A stretch of DNA of 64,000 nucleotides from Microbispora catharanthi (GCF_006334915.2 NZ_VDMA02000001.1:248001-312000), one strand, 5' to 3'; positions 16,823-25,776 are shown, counted from the stretch's first letter. The notes: a model not told the origin generated them from the sequence alone. Translations and numbers: made by a program.

Positions 16823-17893
16823 GTGGACGCCGTTGTGATCGATTCTCTCGAACCCCTGGTCGACGAGCTGCGGTCCCGGGGTTACGCCGTCGTGGGCCCG
16901 GTGGTGCGCGAGCGCGTCATCCGCTTCGAGGAGATCGCGTCGGCCGACCGGCTCGCCAGGGGCTGGACCGACGTCCAGGAGCCCGGGCGCTACCGCCTGG
17001 CCGAAGGCGCCGGCGAGATGGTCTTCTCCTTCGCGGCGAGCCCCGACTCCGCCAAGAGCTACACCCAGCCGCCCCGGCAGACGCTGTTCCGGATGCGCGG
17101 CGAACAGATCGAGGAGGCGGAGGAGGACGCCCCGCGGGTCGCCCTGCTCGGCGTGCGGGCCTGCGACCTGGCCGCGATCGCCGTGCAGGACCGGGTCTTC
17201 CTCGGTGGCAGGCACCCCGATCCGGCCTACCTGCGGCGGCGGCGGGCCCTGCTGCTGGTCGCGGTCAACTGCGCCGTGCCCGGCGGTACGTGCTTCTGCG
17301 TCTCCATGCACACAGGCCCCCGGGCCACCACCGGCTTCGACCTCGCCCTCACCGAGCTGGCCGCGCCGCATCGGTTCGTGGTGGAGACCGGCAGCGAGAG
17401 GGGCGAGCAGATCGTCGCGGCGCTGCCGCGCCGGCCCGCCTCGGCCGAAGACCTGGCGGCCTCCGCCGAGGTGTCCCGCGACGCAGCCGAGCACATGGGC
17501 CGCCACGTGGAGACCGAGGGCATCCAGGAACGGCTGTCGGCGCACGACTCGCCGCGCTGGACGCAGGTCGGCGCGCGCTGCCTCACCTGCACCAACTGCA
17601 CGATGGTCTGCCCCACCTGCTTCTGCACCACGGTCGAGGACGCCACGTCGTTCACCGACGGCACGGCCGAGCGGATCGAGCGCTGGGACTCCTGCTTCAC
17701 GCTGGACTTCTCCGAGGTCAACGGGACACCCGTGCGCGGCTCGAACGCCGGCCGCTACCGTCAGTGGCTCACCCACAAGTTCTCGACCTGGATCGACCAG
17801 TTCGGCATGTCCGGCTGCGTCGGCTGCGGGCGCTGCATCACCTGGTGTCCCGTCGGCATCGACGTCACCGAGGAGCTGGCGAACCTGCCATGA
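16823..17893 (+). CDS. hydB: [NiFe] hydrogenase/sulfhydrogenase beta subunit, 4Fe-4S electron-transfer protein
   Basis: The 356-residue iron-sulfur protein resembles HydB of group 3b (bidirectional NADP-linked) hydrogenases. Two ferredoxin-like clusters are visible: Cys253/256/259/263 ([12 protein letters not shown]) and Cys332/335/338/342 ([12 protein letters not shown]). An N-terminal region carries [13 protein letters not shown] and [10 protein letters not shown]. It moves electrons between the hydrogenase module and the flavoprotein HydG. GTG 16823 has GAGGGGGA before it. The stop overlaps the hydG start (ATGA), and it is the first gene of a five-gene operon behind a DosR-like box. Confidence 0.9.
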   Translation: MDAVVIDSLEPLVDELRSRGYAVVGPVVRERVIRFEEIASADRLARGWTDVQEPGRYRLAEGAGEMVFSFAASPDSAKSYTQPPRQTLFRMRGEQIEEAEEDAPRVALLGVRACDLAAIAVQDRVFLGGRHPDPAYLRRRRALLLVAVNCAVPGGTCFCVSMHTGPRATTGFDLALTELAAPHRFVVETGSERGEQIVAALPRRPASAEDLAASAEVSRDAAEHMGRHVETEGIQERLSAHDSPRWTQVGARCLTCTNCTMVCPTCFCTTVEDATSFTDGTAERIERWDSCFTLDFSEVNGTPVRGSNAGRYRQWLTHKFSTWIDQFGMSGCVGCGRCITWCPVGIDVTEELANLP

Positions 17894-18711
17894 TCGGGGG
17901 CCCGCACCCGATGACGCCGGCGCTCTACCGCGTGCGGTCCCGCCGTCCCGACCGGGTCGACACCGTGACCCTCACGCTGGAGCCGCTGCGCGGAGAGTGC
18001 CCGCCGTTCCACCCCGGCCAGTTCACCATGCTGTACGCCCCCGGCGTGGGGGAGATCGCGGTCTCGATCAGCGGGCGGGCCCGCTCCGGCGGTTACACGC
18101 AGACGATCAGGGCCGTGGGCGCGGTGAGCGCCGCCCTGTGCGGCAAGCGGCCCGGCGACGTCGTCGGCGTGCGCGGGCCGTACGGCCAGGGCTGGGGGTT
18201 GCGCGCGGCGGCGGGCCTCGACGTGGTGGTGGCCGCGGGCGGGCTGGGCCTGGCCCCGCTGCGGCCGCTCGTGCGGGCGCTGCTGGGGGACCGGTGCGGC
18301 CGGATCAGTGTGATCGTCGGCAGCCGGGCTCCCGACTTGCTCCTGTATCCGGGGGACCTGGCCCGCTGGACCCGGCAGGGCGCCGACGTCAGGGTGATCG
18401 TGGACCACCCCGACCACGCCTGGCGCGGGCCGGTCGGGCTGGTCACCCGGCTGATCGACCGGATCGTCTTCGAGCCGCGCCGCACGTACGCCTTCGTGTG
18501 CGGGCCCGAGGCCATGATGCGGGACACGGCGGCGGAGCTGGTACGGCGCGGCGTCGCCCCCGGCCGGGTGGAGCTGTCGCTGGAGCGGAACATGAAGTGC
18601 GCGGTGGCCCGCTGCGGCCACTGCCAGTTCGGCCCGCTGTTCGTCTGCGAGGACGGGCCGGTGCTGCGGTACGACCGCGTGGCGCCGATGCTCGCCGTCC
18701 CGGAGCTGTGA
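17890..18711 (+). CDS. hydG: [NiFe] hydrogenase/sulfhydrogenase gamma subunit, FAD/NAD(P)H oxidoreductase
   Basis: The 273-residue protein is of the ferredoxin-NADP reductase type: a FAD-binding barrel with [21 protein letters not shown], a nucleotide-binding half with [18 protein letters not shown], a CGPEAMM motif, and a C-terminal [2Fe-2S] binding set C-x4-C-x2-C-x8-C ([17 protein letters not shown]). It links the hydrogenase to the NAD(P)H pool. ATG 17890 overlaps the hydB stop. The next gene, hydD, begins within about 15 bp or less. Confidence 0.92.
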   Translation: MIGGPHPMTPALYRVRSRRPDRVDTVTLTLEPLRGECPPFHPGQFTMLYAPGVGEIAVSISGRARSGGYTQTIRAVGAVSAALCGKRPGDVVGVRGPYGQGWGLRAAAGLDVVVAAGGLGLAPLRPLVRALLGDRCGRISVIVGSRAPDLLLYPGDLARWTRQGADVRVIVDHPDHAWRGPVGLVTRLIDRIVFEPRRTYAFVCGPEAMMRDTAAELVRRGVAPGRVELSLERNMKCAVARCGHCQFGPLFVCEDGPVLRYDRVAPMLAVPEL

Positions 18712-18722
18712 GGGGGGGCGCG

Positions 18723-19514
18723 GTGGTGGACAGGGCGCCTCGGCTGGCCGTGTGGAAGTTCGCCTCGTGCGACGGGTGCCAGCTCACGTTCCTCGACTGT
18801 GAGGACGAGCTGCTCTCCGTGGCGGCCCGGGTGGAGATCGCCTACTTCCTGGAGGCGTCCAGCGCCCCCGGGCCCGGCCCGTACGACCTGTCGCTCGTGG
18901 AGGGGTCGATCACCACGCCCGAGGACCTGGAGCGGATCAGGCACGTGCGGCGCGTGTCGAAGCGCCTGGTCACGATCGGCGCGTGCGCCACCGCCGGGGG
19001 CATCCAGGCGCTGCGCGACTTCGCCGACGTCAAGGAGTTCGCCGCGGTCGTCTACGCCCGGCCCGACTACATCGCCACCCTGGACCGCTCGACCCCCGTC
19101 GCCGCACACGTGCCGGTCGACTTCGAGCTGCGCGGCTGCCCGCCGGACAGGCACCAGCTGCTCGAAGTGATCTCGGCGTTCCTCGCCGGGCGGCGGCCGG
19201 TCGTGCCCGCGCACAGCGTGTGCGTGGAGTGCAAGGCCAGGGGCAACGCCTGCGTGATGGTCGCGCACGGCACCCCCTGCCTGGGGCCGGTCACCCAGGC
19301 GGGCTGCGGGGCGCTGTGCCCGACGTTCAACCGGGGCTGCTACGGCTGCTTCGGGCCGATGGAGAGCCCCAATCACGCCTCGCTGAACCACTGGATGCGC
19401 GGCCTCGGGATGAGCACCCCCGAGCTGGTGCGGATCTATCGGACCTACCACGCCACCACCGAGCCGTTCCGGAGGGCGGCGGAGGAGGCGCAGGAGTCCG
19501 GGGAGGAGGAGTGA
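18723..19514 (+). CDS. hydD: [NiFe] hydrogenase small (delta) subunit
   Basis: The 263-residue protein is the Fe-S small subunit, starting [20 protein letters not shown]. Further conserved cysteines are in [18 protein letters not shown] and the C-terminal set [14 protein letters not shown] ... [15 protein letters not shown] ... GCYGCFGP, consistent with three Fe-S clusters. There is no Tat signal, so the enzyme is cytoplasmic. GAGGGGGG after the hydG stop favours GTG 18723 or 18726; GTG 18708 would overlap the hydG stop by GTGA. The stop overlaps hydA by 4 bp. Confidence 0.9.
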   Translation: MVDRAPRLAVWKFASCDGCQLTFLDCEDELLSVAARVEIAYFLEASSAPGPGPYDLSLVEGSITTPEDLERIRHVRRVSKRLVTIGACATAGGIQALRDFADVKEFAAVVYARPDYIATLDRSTPVAAHVPVDFELRGCPPDRHQLLEVISAFLAGRRPVVPAHSVCVECKARGNACVMVAHGTPCLGPVTQAGCGALCPTFNRGCYGCFGPMESPNHASLNHWMRGLGMSTPELVRIYRTYHATTEPFRRAAEEAQESGEEE

Positions 19515-20812
19515 CGCACAAGACGGTGCGGATCGGGGCGCTGACCCGGGTCGAGGGCGAGGGCGCGCTGGTGGTGCACGCCCGCGACGGCCGGATCACC
19601 GGCCTGGAGCTGCGGATCTACGAGCCGCCCCGGTTCTTCGAGGCGATGCTGCGGGGCCGGGGCCACACCGAGCCGCCCGACATCACCGCCCGCATCTGCG
19701 GCATCTGTCCCGTCGCGTACCAGATGAGCGCCTGCCAGGCGATCGAGGCGGCCTGCGGGGCCGAGGTCACCGGGCCGCTGCGCGACCTGCGGCTGCTGCT
19801 GTACTACGGCGAGTGGATCGAGTCGCACGCGCTGCACGTCTACCTGCTGCACGCGCCCGACTTCCTCGGCTACGACAGCGGCGTCGCGATGGCCGCCGAC
19901 CGCCGCGACCTGGTGGAGCGCGGGCTCGAACTGAAGAAGGCGGGCAACGAGCTGATCACCGCGATCGGCGGGCGGCCCATCCACCCCGTCAACGTCAAAG
20001 TGGGCGGCTTCTATCGGGTGCCCGCCCGGCGCGAGCTCGCCCCCGCTGCCGAGCGTCTGCGCCGCGCCCGCGACCACGCCCTCGCCACCGTCGCCTGGGT
20101 CGCCGGGTTCGACTTCCCCGACGTCGAGCACGACTACCGGTTCCTCGCGCTGCGCCACCCCGGCGAGTACGCCATCCTGTCCGGCACGGTCGTCACCGGC
20201 GACGGATACGGCCCGGTCTCCGGCTTCGAGGTGGCGCGGTGGCCGGACCACGTGATCGAGGAACAGGTGCCGCACTCCACGGCGCTGCACGCCCGGCTCG
20301 ACGGCGCGACCGGCTACCTCACCGGCCCCCTGGCCCGCTACGCGCTCAACTCGGCGCGGCTGTCCCCGCTCGCCCGGGAGGCGGCCGCCGCCGCAGGACT
20401 CGGCCGCGTCTGCCGCAACCCCTACCGCGGCATCGTGGTGCGGGCCGTGGAGATCCTGCACGCGTGCGACGAGGCGCTGCGCCTCCTCGACGGGTACGCC
20501 GAGCCGGAGCGCCCGTGCGTGCCGGTCGAGCCCCGGCCGGGCGTCGGCCACGGCGCGTCGGAGGCCCCGCGCGGCACGCTCTACCACCGCTACCGGCTCG
20601 ACGACGGCGGACTGGTCGCCGAGGCCGACATCGTGCCGCCCACCGCGCAGAACCAGGCGCGCATCGAGGCGGACCTGCGCGACCTGCTGGCCCCGCGCCT
20701 CACCCTGCCCGAGGACGAACTGGCCGGTCTCTGCGAGAAGGCGATACGCAACCACGACCCCTGCATCTCCTGCTCGGCCCACTTCCTCGACTTCCGGGTG
20801 AACCGTGGGTGA
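19511..20812 (+). CDS. hydA: [NiFe] hydrogenase large (alpha) catalytic subunit
   Basis: The 433-residue protein carries both NiFe ligand pairs: Cys63 and Cys66 in [10 protein letters not shown] and Cys418 and Cys421 in [11 protein letters not shown]. The C-terminal motif DPCISCxxH is typical of group 3b enzymes. Nine residues (FLDFRVNRG) follow His424, so the protein should be made as a precursor and trimmed there by the maturation protease encoded next. The enzyme reversibly couples H2 and NAD(P)H in the cytoplasm and may act as a redox valve under low oxygen. GTG 19511 overlaps the hydD stop. Confidence 0.94.
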   Translation: MTHKTVRIGALTRVEGEGALVVHARDGRITGLELRIYEPPRFFEAMLRGRGHTEPPDITARICGICPVAYQMSACQAIEAACGAEVTGPLRDLRLLLYYGEWIESHALHVYLLHAPDFLGYDSGVAMAADRRDLVERGLELKKAGNELITAIGGRPIHPVNVKVGGFYRVPARRELAPAAERLRRARDHALATVAWVAGFDFPDVEHDYRFLALRHPGEYAILSGTVVTGDGYGPVSGFEVARWPDHVIEEQVPHSTALHARLDGATGYLTGPLARYALNSARLSPLAREAAAAAGLGRVCRNPYRGIVVRAVEILHACDEALRLLDGYAEPERPCVPVEPRPGVGHGASEAPRGTLYHRYRLDDGGLVAEADIVPPTAQNQARIEADLRDLLAPRLTLPEDELAGLCEKAIRNHDPCISCSAHFLDFRVNRG

Positions 20813-21272
20813 AAGCGTGGTCATCGGCCTCGGGAGCGATCTGCGCGGCGACGACGCGGCGGGCCTGGAGGTCGCCCGGCTGCTGAGGGGCACGCTGCCG
20901 TCGTCCGTCGCGGTGGTGGAGAACTCCGGAGACCCGGCGGCGCTGATCGAGGCGTGGTCGGGCGCGGCGCTCGCGATCGTGGTCGACGCGGTCTCCTCCG
21001 GTGCTCCGCCCGGCACCGTACACATGCCCCTGCAGATGCCCGTGCACCCGCCTGTGCGGGCCGGGTCTCACTCTCTCGGACTGGCCGACGCCGTCGAGCT
21101 GGGACGCGCCCTCGGTCGCCTGCCGGACGAGCTGGTCGTCGCCGGCATCGAGGGCGGCGACTTCACCCCTGGGGCCCCGATGACCGCGCCGGTCCTGGCC
21201 GCGGTCCGCCGTACGGCCGATGAACTGCGGGAACGGCTGTCTCGGGAACGGCCTGGCGGACCTCGAACGTGA
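20805..21272 (+). CDS. [NiFe] hydrogenase maturation endopeptidase (HyaD/HybD type)
   Basis: The 155-residue protein matches the HyaD family: [20 protein letters not shown] at its N-terminus with the nickel-sensing acidic residue, VVDAVSSG in the middle and [14 protein letters not shown] with the later ligand. It cleaves the C-terminal tail of HydA after nickel insertion. GTG 20805 overlaps the hydA stop. Its last 110 bp overlap the end of the convergent OsmC gene (from 21163). No hypABCDEF genes are nearby, so the Fe(CN)2CO assembly factors must be encoded elsewhere. Confidence 0.9.
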   Translation: MGESVVIGLGSDLRGDDAAGLEVARLLRGTLPSSVAVVENSGDPAALIEAWSGAALAIVVDAVSSGAPPGTVHMPLQMPVHPPVRAGSHSLGLADAVELGRALGRLPDELVVAGIEGGDFTPGAPMTAPVLAAVRRTADELRERLSRERPGGPRT

Positions 21273-21654
21273 CCCGCGGCGGCACCCGCAGCGTGGTGCA
21301 CACGGCGCAGTGCTCCAGGACCGACAGGAGCGAGGCACGCAGCCCCGCGGGCAGGCCGGGAGCCTCCACCGACAGCTCGATCGAGTCGATCCGCCCGGGG
21401 CAGACGCCCAGGCCGTAGCGCGCGGTCACGCCCACCCCGGCGGGCAGCTGGCGCTGGCGCAGGTAGCGTTCGGCGCAGCAGGCGACACCCGCGGCCACGC
21501 TGCCCACGAACAGCTCGGCCGGAGTGGGGCCGGTGTCGCTCCCGCCGACGTCCGCGGGCTGGTCGGCGCGGACCACGTGGCGCCGGATCCGGACGTCGAA
21601 CCGGTCGGCTCCGTGCCAGGCGACCCGGATGACGCCGTCACGCGGCTCACTCAT
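21163..21654 (-). CDS. OsmC/Ohr-family protein
   Basis: The 163-residue protein has the OsmC pattern: SDTGPTPAELFVGSVAAGVACCAERYL with Cys59/Cys60, and [20 protein letters not shown] with Cys116/Cys119. Ohr/OsmC proteins use two cysteines to reduce organic peroxides, though this subfamily is not the canonical Ohr. ATG 21654 is chosen because MSEPRDGVIRVAW starts there. The family fold ends around residue 132; the last 30 residues are a low-complexity tail read across the end of the hydrogenase protease gene on the opposite strand. It is divergent from the GAF kinase gene. Confidence 0.82.
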   Translation of the reverse strand: MSEPRDGVIRVAWHGADRFDVRIRRHVVRADQPADVGGSDTGPTPAELFVGSVAAGVACCAERYLRQRQLPAGVGVTARYGLGVCPGRIDSIELSVEAPGLPAGLRASLLSVLEHCAVCTTLRVPPRVTFEVRQAVPETAVPAVHRPYGGPRPGPARSSGPQG

Positions 21655-21739
21655 GGCGCACCCCCGCGTCCGATTCGGCTCTATCCGAGTATGTCCGTGG
21701 CCGGTGGCGGGTGGGCGCATACGGAGCGTAAGAAGCCGG

Positions 21740-21753
21740 TTGCGACATCGCAA
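21740..21753. promoter_or_regulatory. 14-bp inverted repeat between osmC-like gene and GAF kinase
   Basis: TTGCGACATCGCAA is a perfect inverted repeat with 6-bp arms and a CA centre. A second half-site-like TTTGCGACA occurs 37 bp further on. It lies midway in the divergent intergenic region (21655-21830), which has no DosR-like box. It looks like an operator for one or both genes, but the binding protein is unknown. Confidence 0.5.
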
Positions 21754-21830
21754 AGAACAGGAGCCCGGAGTGCCCTGGTTTGCGACACTCCAACTGGGGG
21801 GCATGCGTGGCGCCGACGGGGGAGCGGACC

Positions 21831-23513
21831 ATGATCCCGCAGACGCACCTGGACGGGTTGCTGGCCGAACTGCACACGAGGCTGCAGGCGGTCCTGTCGA
21901 CGCGCGACCGGGTCCACGCGTTGCTGGAGGCGGTCGTCTCGGTGGGCGGGGATCTCGATCTGGAGACCGTGCTGCACCGGATCGTCGAGACCGCCGCCAC
22001 GCTGGTCGACGCCAGATACGGCGCGCTCGGCGTGATCGGGGAGGACAACACCCTCGCCCGCTTCGTCCCGGCGGGGCTGAGCGAGGAGGAGATCGCCGGG
22101 ATCGAGCACTGGCCCCACGGTCTGGGCCTGCTCGGGCTGCTGATCAAGGAACCCCGGCCCCTGCGGCTGCCCCGAATCTGCGACCATCCCGAGTCGTACG
22201 GCTTCCCGCCCGGCCATCCCCCGATGGCGGGCTTCCTCGGCGTGCCCGTACGGGTCCGGGGTCGGGTGTTCGGCAACCTCTATCTGACGGAGAAGCGCGG
22301 GGGAGGGGAGTTCGACGAGGACGACGAGGCGATCGTCGTGGCCCTCGCCAGCGCCGCCGGGGTGGCGATCGAGAACGCTCGCCTGTACGAGGACACCCGC
22401 CGCAGGGAGACCTGGCTGCAGGCGTCGGCGGAGATCACGAGGAGCCTGCTGTCCGGCGCCGAGACGCCGCGGGTGCTGACGCTGATCGCCCGCCGTGCCC
22501 GGCGGATGGCCGGCGCCGACGCGGTGGCGATCCTGCTGCCGGAGGACGGCGGCCGGACGCTGCGGGTCGCGATCGCGGACGGCGTGCCCGGCCCGGCCCG
22601 GGGGCGCCGCCTGCCCGTCGAGGGCTCGCTGGCCGGGCAGGCGTTCGTCTGCGCGGAGCCCCGCGTGGTCACCGACCTGAATGACACCGACCTGGGTGAC
22701 ACCGACCTCCTCGCGGCGGTCGGGGGGACGGGAGCGGCGTGCGCCGTGCCGTTGGGGGGCCCGGGAGCGGTGCGCGGAGTGCTGTCGCTGGGCAGACGGC
22801 CCGGCCGCGTCCCGTTCAGCCGCGCGGAGGTGTGCATGGTCCACTCCTTCGCCGGGCACGCGGCCGTCGCGATCGAACTGGACGAGGCACGCAGGGACGC
22901 CGAGCGGCTCGGCCTGCTGGAGGACCGCGACCGCATCGCCAAGGACCTGCACGACGTGGTCATCCAGCGGCTGTTCGCGGTCGCGATGACGCTGACCGGC
23001 GCCGCGCGGCTGGTGGATCACCCGGAGGCGGCCGCGCGGCTGCGGACCGCCATCGACGAGCTCGACGGCACGATCCGGCAGATCCGCTCCACCATCTTCG
23101 CCCTGCGGGCCCCGGCCGGCGCCCCCGGGCTGCGCGCCCGGCTCGTCGAGCTGGTCGAGGGCGCGCGGGGGCCCCTCGGCTTCCTGCCGGCCCTGTGCAT
23201 GGACGGGCAGCTCGACACCCGCGTGCCCGCCCCGGTCGGGGAGCACCTGCTGGCCGTGGCGCGGGAGGCGATCTCCAACGTGGTGCGGCACGCCCACGCC
23301 ACCCGCGCCACCGTCACCGTGCGCCTGGACAAGGACCGGCTGACCCTGCTCGTGGAGGACGACGGGGTCGGCATCCCGGCGCGGGGACGCCGCAGCGGCC
23401 TGCGCAACCTGAGCGAGCGCGCCGAGAGCCTGGGCGGGTCGTGCGCCGCCGAGGCCCGCGCCGCGGGGGGAACACGCCTGTGCTGGAGCGTCCCGCTGCC
23501 GTCGACGCCATGA
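21831..23513 (+). CDS. DevS/DosT-like sensor kinase, GAF-GAF-HisKA_3-HATPase
   Basis: The 560-residue soluble kinase has GAF-A (about 28-185), GAF-B (about 205-350), HisKA_3 with His374 in KDLHDVVIQRLFA, and HATPase with AREAISNVVRHAHA and a GVGIPARGRRSGLRNL lid. GAF-A keeps His129 in GFPPGHPPM, the position of the proximal haem ligand of mycobacterial DevS/DosT, plus FLGVPVRVRGRVFGNLYLTEK. It should sense O2, NO or redox state and phosphorylate a DevR-type regulator, which is not adjacent. ATG 21831 has GGGGGAG upstream; an extension to 21780 is less likely. The stop lies in a triple 13-bp repeat shared with the next gene's leader. Confidence 0.9.
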   Translation: MIPQTHLDGLLAELHTRLQAVLSTRDRVHALLEAVVSVGGDLDLETVLHRIVETAATLVDARYGALGVIGEDNTLARFVPAGLSEEEIAGIEHWPHGLGLLGLLIKEPRPLRLPRICDHPESYGFPPGHPPMAGFLGVPVRVRGRVFGNLYLTEKRGGGEFDEDDEAIVVALASAAGVAIENARLYEDTRRRETWLQASAEITRSLLSGAETPRVLTLIARRARRMAGADAVAILLPEDGGRTLRVAIADGVPGPARGRRLPVEGSLAGQAFVCAEPRVVTDLNDTDLGDTDLLAAVGGTGAACAVPLGGPGAVRGVLSLGRRPGRVPFSRAEVCMVHSFAGHAAVAIELDEARRDAERLGLLEDRDRIAKDLHDVVIQRLFAVAMTLTGAARLVDHPEAAARLRTAIDELDGTIRQIRSTIFALRAPAGAPGLRARLVELVEGARGPLGFLPALCMDGQLDTRVPAPVGEHLLAVAREAISNVVRHAHATRATVTVRLDKDRLTLLVEDDGVGIPARGRRSGLRNLSERAESLGGSCAAEARAAGGTRLCWSVPLPSTP

Positions 23514-23543
23514 GGAGACGCCGTGAGGAGACGCCGTGAGGAG
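23505..23543. repeat. three tandem 13-bp copies at the kinase/Usp junction
   Basis: ACGCCATGAGGAG, ACGCCGTGAGGAG and ACGCCGTGAGGAG follow one another directly. The first copy contains the kinase stop. Every copy carries a Shine-Dalgarno-like GAGGAG preceded by an ATG/GTG, so the duplication multiplies ribosome-site-like motifs just before the Usp start at 23554. Confidence 0.85.
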
Positions 23544-23553
23544 GCATCGCGCC

Positions 23554-24468
23554 ATGACCGAGCCGTTCAGTGATCCGGTCGTCGATCCCGTCGTCGATCC
23601 GGTCGTCGTCGGCACCGACGGGTCCGCCGGGGCGATCCGGGCGGTGGAGTGGGCGGCCGACCACGCCGGCCTGCGGGGCCTGCCCCTGCGGGTGGTCCAC
23701 GCCGTCGAGCGCCTGCCGTACGACGTCCCGCGCTATCCCATCCCCGACAGCTACGACAGGCTGGCACCCTCCGGGCGGCAGCTCCTCGACCACGCCGAGC
23801 GGGTAGCCCGCGACCGGCGGCCCGGCCTCGACGTGACGACGGAACTGGCCGAGGGACGTCCCGGCCGCGTCCTGCGGGACCAGGCCGCCCGCGCCGCCGA
23901 AGTGGTGCTCGGCAGCCACGGCGCGGGCGGCTTCCCCGGCATGCTGCTCGGGTCGGTGGGCAACCAGGTCGCCGGGCACGTGGCCGTGCCGGTCGTCGTC
24001 GTACGGCCGGCGCCCCCGGAGGCGCTGGCCGAGATCGTGGTGGGGTTCGACTGCTCGGAGGCGTCCGGGCCCGCCCTGGCGTACGCGTTCGATGAGGCGC
24101 GGCTGCGCGGCCACCGGGTGCGGATCGTCTGCGCCTGGGAGCCGCCGGTGCCGTACGGGCCCGTGATCGCCACGGACCTGGACGACATGCGGCGGGCCGC
24201 GGAGGACTACGCGCGCGGCGAGCTGCAGCCGTGGCAGGGCGGGTACGCCGAGGTCAAGACCGAGCTGGACATGATCCGCGCCCATCCGGTCTCCGCGCTC
24301 ATCGAGGCGTCGTCCCGGGCCGTCCTGCTCGTCGTCGGCTCCCACGGACGCAACGCCTTCACCGCGGCCGTGCTCGGCTCGGTGAGCCGCGCCGTGCTCG
24401 CCCACGCGCACTGCCCGGTCGCCGTGGTGAGAGGAGCCCGGTTGCGAGAGGCGGCGGCAGGGCGGTGA
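23554..24468 (+). CDS. double-domain universal stress protein
   Basis: The 304-residue protein has two Usp domains (about 10-150 and 155-300). Each ends in an ATP-binding G-x2-G-x9-GS-type loop: GSHGAGGFPGMLLGSV and GSHGRNAFTAAVLGSV. This arrangement is that of the ATP-binding Usp proteins of DosR regulons. The N-terminus has a three-fold DPVV run encoded by a 12-bp repeat (23572-23607). I use ATG 23554 after GAGGAGG; GTG 23536 is possible. It follows the kinase by 40 bp and probably shares its transcript. Confidence 0.9.
   Translation: MTEPFSDPVVDPVVDPVVVGTDGSAGAIRAVEWAADHAGLRGLPLRVVHAVERLPYDVPRYPIPDSYDRLAPSGRQLLDHAERVARDRRPGLDVTTELAEGRPGRVLRDQAARAAEVVLGSHGAGGFPGMLLGSVGNQVAGHVAVPVVVVRPAPPEALAEIVVGFDCSEASGPALAYAFDEARLRGHRVRIVCAWEPPVPYGPVIATDLDDMRRAAEDYARGELQPWQGGYAEVKTELDMIRAHPVSALIEASSRAVLLVVGSHGRNAFTAAVLGSVSRAVLAHAHCPVAVVRGARLREAAAGR
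23572..23607. repeat. 12-bp repeat x3 inside the Usp gene
   Basis: GATCCGGTCGTC, GATCCCGTCGTC and GATCCGGTCGTC are consecutive and encode a DPVV-DPVV-DPVV run before the first beta strand of the Usp domain. It is in frame and so only lengthens the N-terminal tail. Confidence 0.85.
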
Positions 24469-24469
24469 G

Positions 24470-25030
24470 TCACCGGAGGAGGCGGGCCGGCCGCACCCCC
24501 GGGACGGTCCGCTCCAGCAGGTCGGCCACGTGCCCGGGGCCCTGGCCCTCGGGACCGTGCAGGTCGATCTCGCCGTCGCGCACGAGCACCTCCCAGGACG
24601 TCTCGGAGGGGTAGCGCTCGCGCAGAGCGGCCAGGACGGCCTCGCGTAGCTCGTCGTCCGACCTGGCCAGCAGCGCCATGAGGTCGCGGCGGCTGACCAT
24701 CCCGACGACCCGCTCGTCGCGCAGCACCGGCACGCTCTTGACCCTCTTCGCGATCATGAGGTCCGTCAGCACCCGCGCGTCCGTGGTGTCCTCGACCGTG
24801 CTCACCTGGCGCGACATGACGTCCCCCACGGCGCGGGGCGCCGAGACGCCCGGCGCGAACGCGCCGCACAGCAGGTCGATCTCGCTGACCATCCCGACCA
24901 GTTCGCCGTGCTCCCCGAGCACGGGGGCGGCCGTGATGTCGTGGTCGTACAGCACCCGGATCGCCCGCCGCACGGAGTCGTCGCGGCGCAAGGTGATCGC
25001 CGGGCTGCTCATGACCTCACCGGCCAGCAT
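24470..25030 (-). CDS. CBS-pair protein with C-terminal BON-like domain
   Basis: The 186-residue protein has two CBS motifs (about 1-60 and 68-125; MSSPAITLRRDDSVRRAIRVL, GDVMSRQVSTVEDT) and a short C-terminal segment with BON character (VLVRDGEIDLHGPEG). CBS pairs bind adenine nucleotides and are common in hypoxia-induced proteins such as Hrp1. ATG 25030 is the first start before MLAGEVMSSP. It ends 1 bp from the convergent Usp gene and is divergent from another CBS gene at 25227. Confidence 0.87.
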   Translation of the reverse strand: MLAGEVMSSPAITLRRDDSVRRAIRVLYDHDITAAPVLGEHGELVGMVSEIDLLCGAFAPGVSAPRAVGDVMSRQVSTVEDTTDARVLTDLMIAKRVKSVPVLRDERVVGMVSRRDLMALLARSDDELREAVLAALRERYPSETSWEVLVRDGEIDLHGPEGQGPGHVADLLERTVPGVRPARLLR

Positions 25031-25140
25031 GGCCCACCTCCCCCGTCTGTCGCCGTCGTGGTCACCGCACGGTGATTCCAACGCCGCCATTCCACCGCCG
25101 CCGGGGCCGTACGGGCAGGTGTCGGAGGTCCCCGGCGGTC

Positions 25141-25154
25141 GGGTCTTTGGGCCC
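25141..25154. promoter_or_regulatory. weaker DevR/DosR-like box between divergent CBS genes
   Basis: GGGTCTTTGGGCCC fits GGGNCNNNNGNCCC and keeps the CTTT core but departs from GGGACTTTCGTCCC at three positions. It is 73 bp before the CBS start at 25227. A possible -10 (GATAGA, 25181-25186) starts 26 bp after the box, close to the spacing seen before the hydrogenase operon. In GC-rich DNA the bare motif can arise by chance, so position and shared spacing carry the case. Confidence 0.45.
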
Positions 25155-25226
25155 GTGCGGGGCTCGCGCCCGGGTGGTCGGATAGAGGTGGCCCGATCCA
25201 GGGCGCGCCGCCCGCGGGGAGGAACG

Positions 25227-25733
25227 ATGACGGTAGAAGCCATGACCGCCGCCGACGTGATGAGCAGGGTGCTCGTGACCGTGAAGCCGGACGAGTCGCC
25301 CCTCATGGCTTGGGAACTCATGCGCCGCGGGTCGATGCATCACCTGCCCGTGGTGGATTCAAATTCCCGCATCATCGGCGTGCTCACGCGGGAGGACATC
25401 GCGGCCCACTGGTCGGGCGGGCCGGCGGAGCAGTCGAGCAGCCAGGTGCGCCAGCTGCTGAGCGGGCGCAGATGCCCGCACGTGCCGCCGGACGCGTCGC
25501 TCCCCGCCGTGGCCGCCGTCATGCTGGAGTCGGGGGTGGACGTCGTCCCGGTCATCGGGGCCTCCGGCACCCTGCAGGGTCTCGTCACCGTGACCGACGT
25601 GCTCGTGGCGGTCGCGGGCAGGCGGGGGGCCGCGCCCCCGCACGAGGAGGTGTCGGCCGGGATGTTCCGCCTGGAGCCGGTGCTGCCGCCCAAGCCCTCG
25701 CGGACGGCCGAGGACCAGCGGCAGGGGCCGTGA
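25227..25733 (+). CDS. CBS-domain protein (Hrp1-like)
   Basis: The 168-residue protein is essentially a CBS pair: MTAADVMSRVLVTVKPDESPLMAWELM and a second motif around residues 75-130 (QVRQLLSGRRCPHVPPDASL), each followed by a strand with IIGVLTRED or LQGLVTVTD. It probably binds a nucleotide as a stress or energy sensor. ATG 25227 has GGGAGGAAC before it. It is divergent from the CBS-BON gene, with a DosR-like box between them, and is likely part of the same stress regulon. Confidence 0.86.
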   Translation: MTVEAMTAADVMSRVLVTVKPDESPLMAWELMRRGSMHHLPVVDSNSRIIGVLTREDIAAHWSGGPAEQSSSQVRQLLSGRRCPHVPPDASLPAVAAVMLESGVDVVPVIGASGTLQGLVTVTDVLVAVAGRRGAAPPHEEVSAGMFRLEPVLPPKPSRTAEDQRQGP

Positions 25734-25776
25734 CCCCCGGTCGTGACTCCTGGGAAACCGTGTGCAGAATAAGGGC

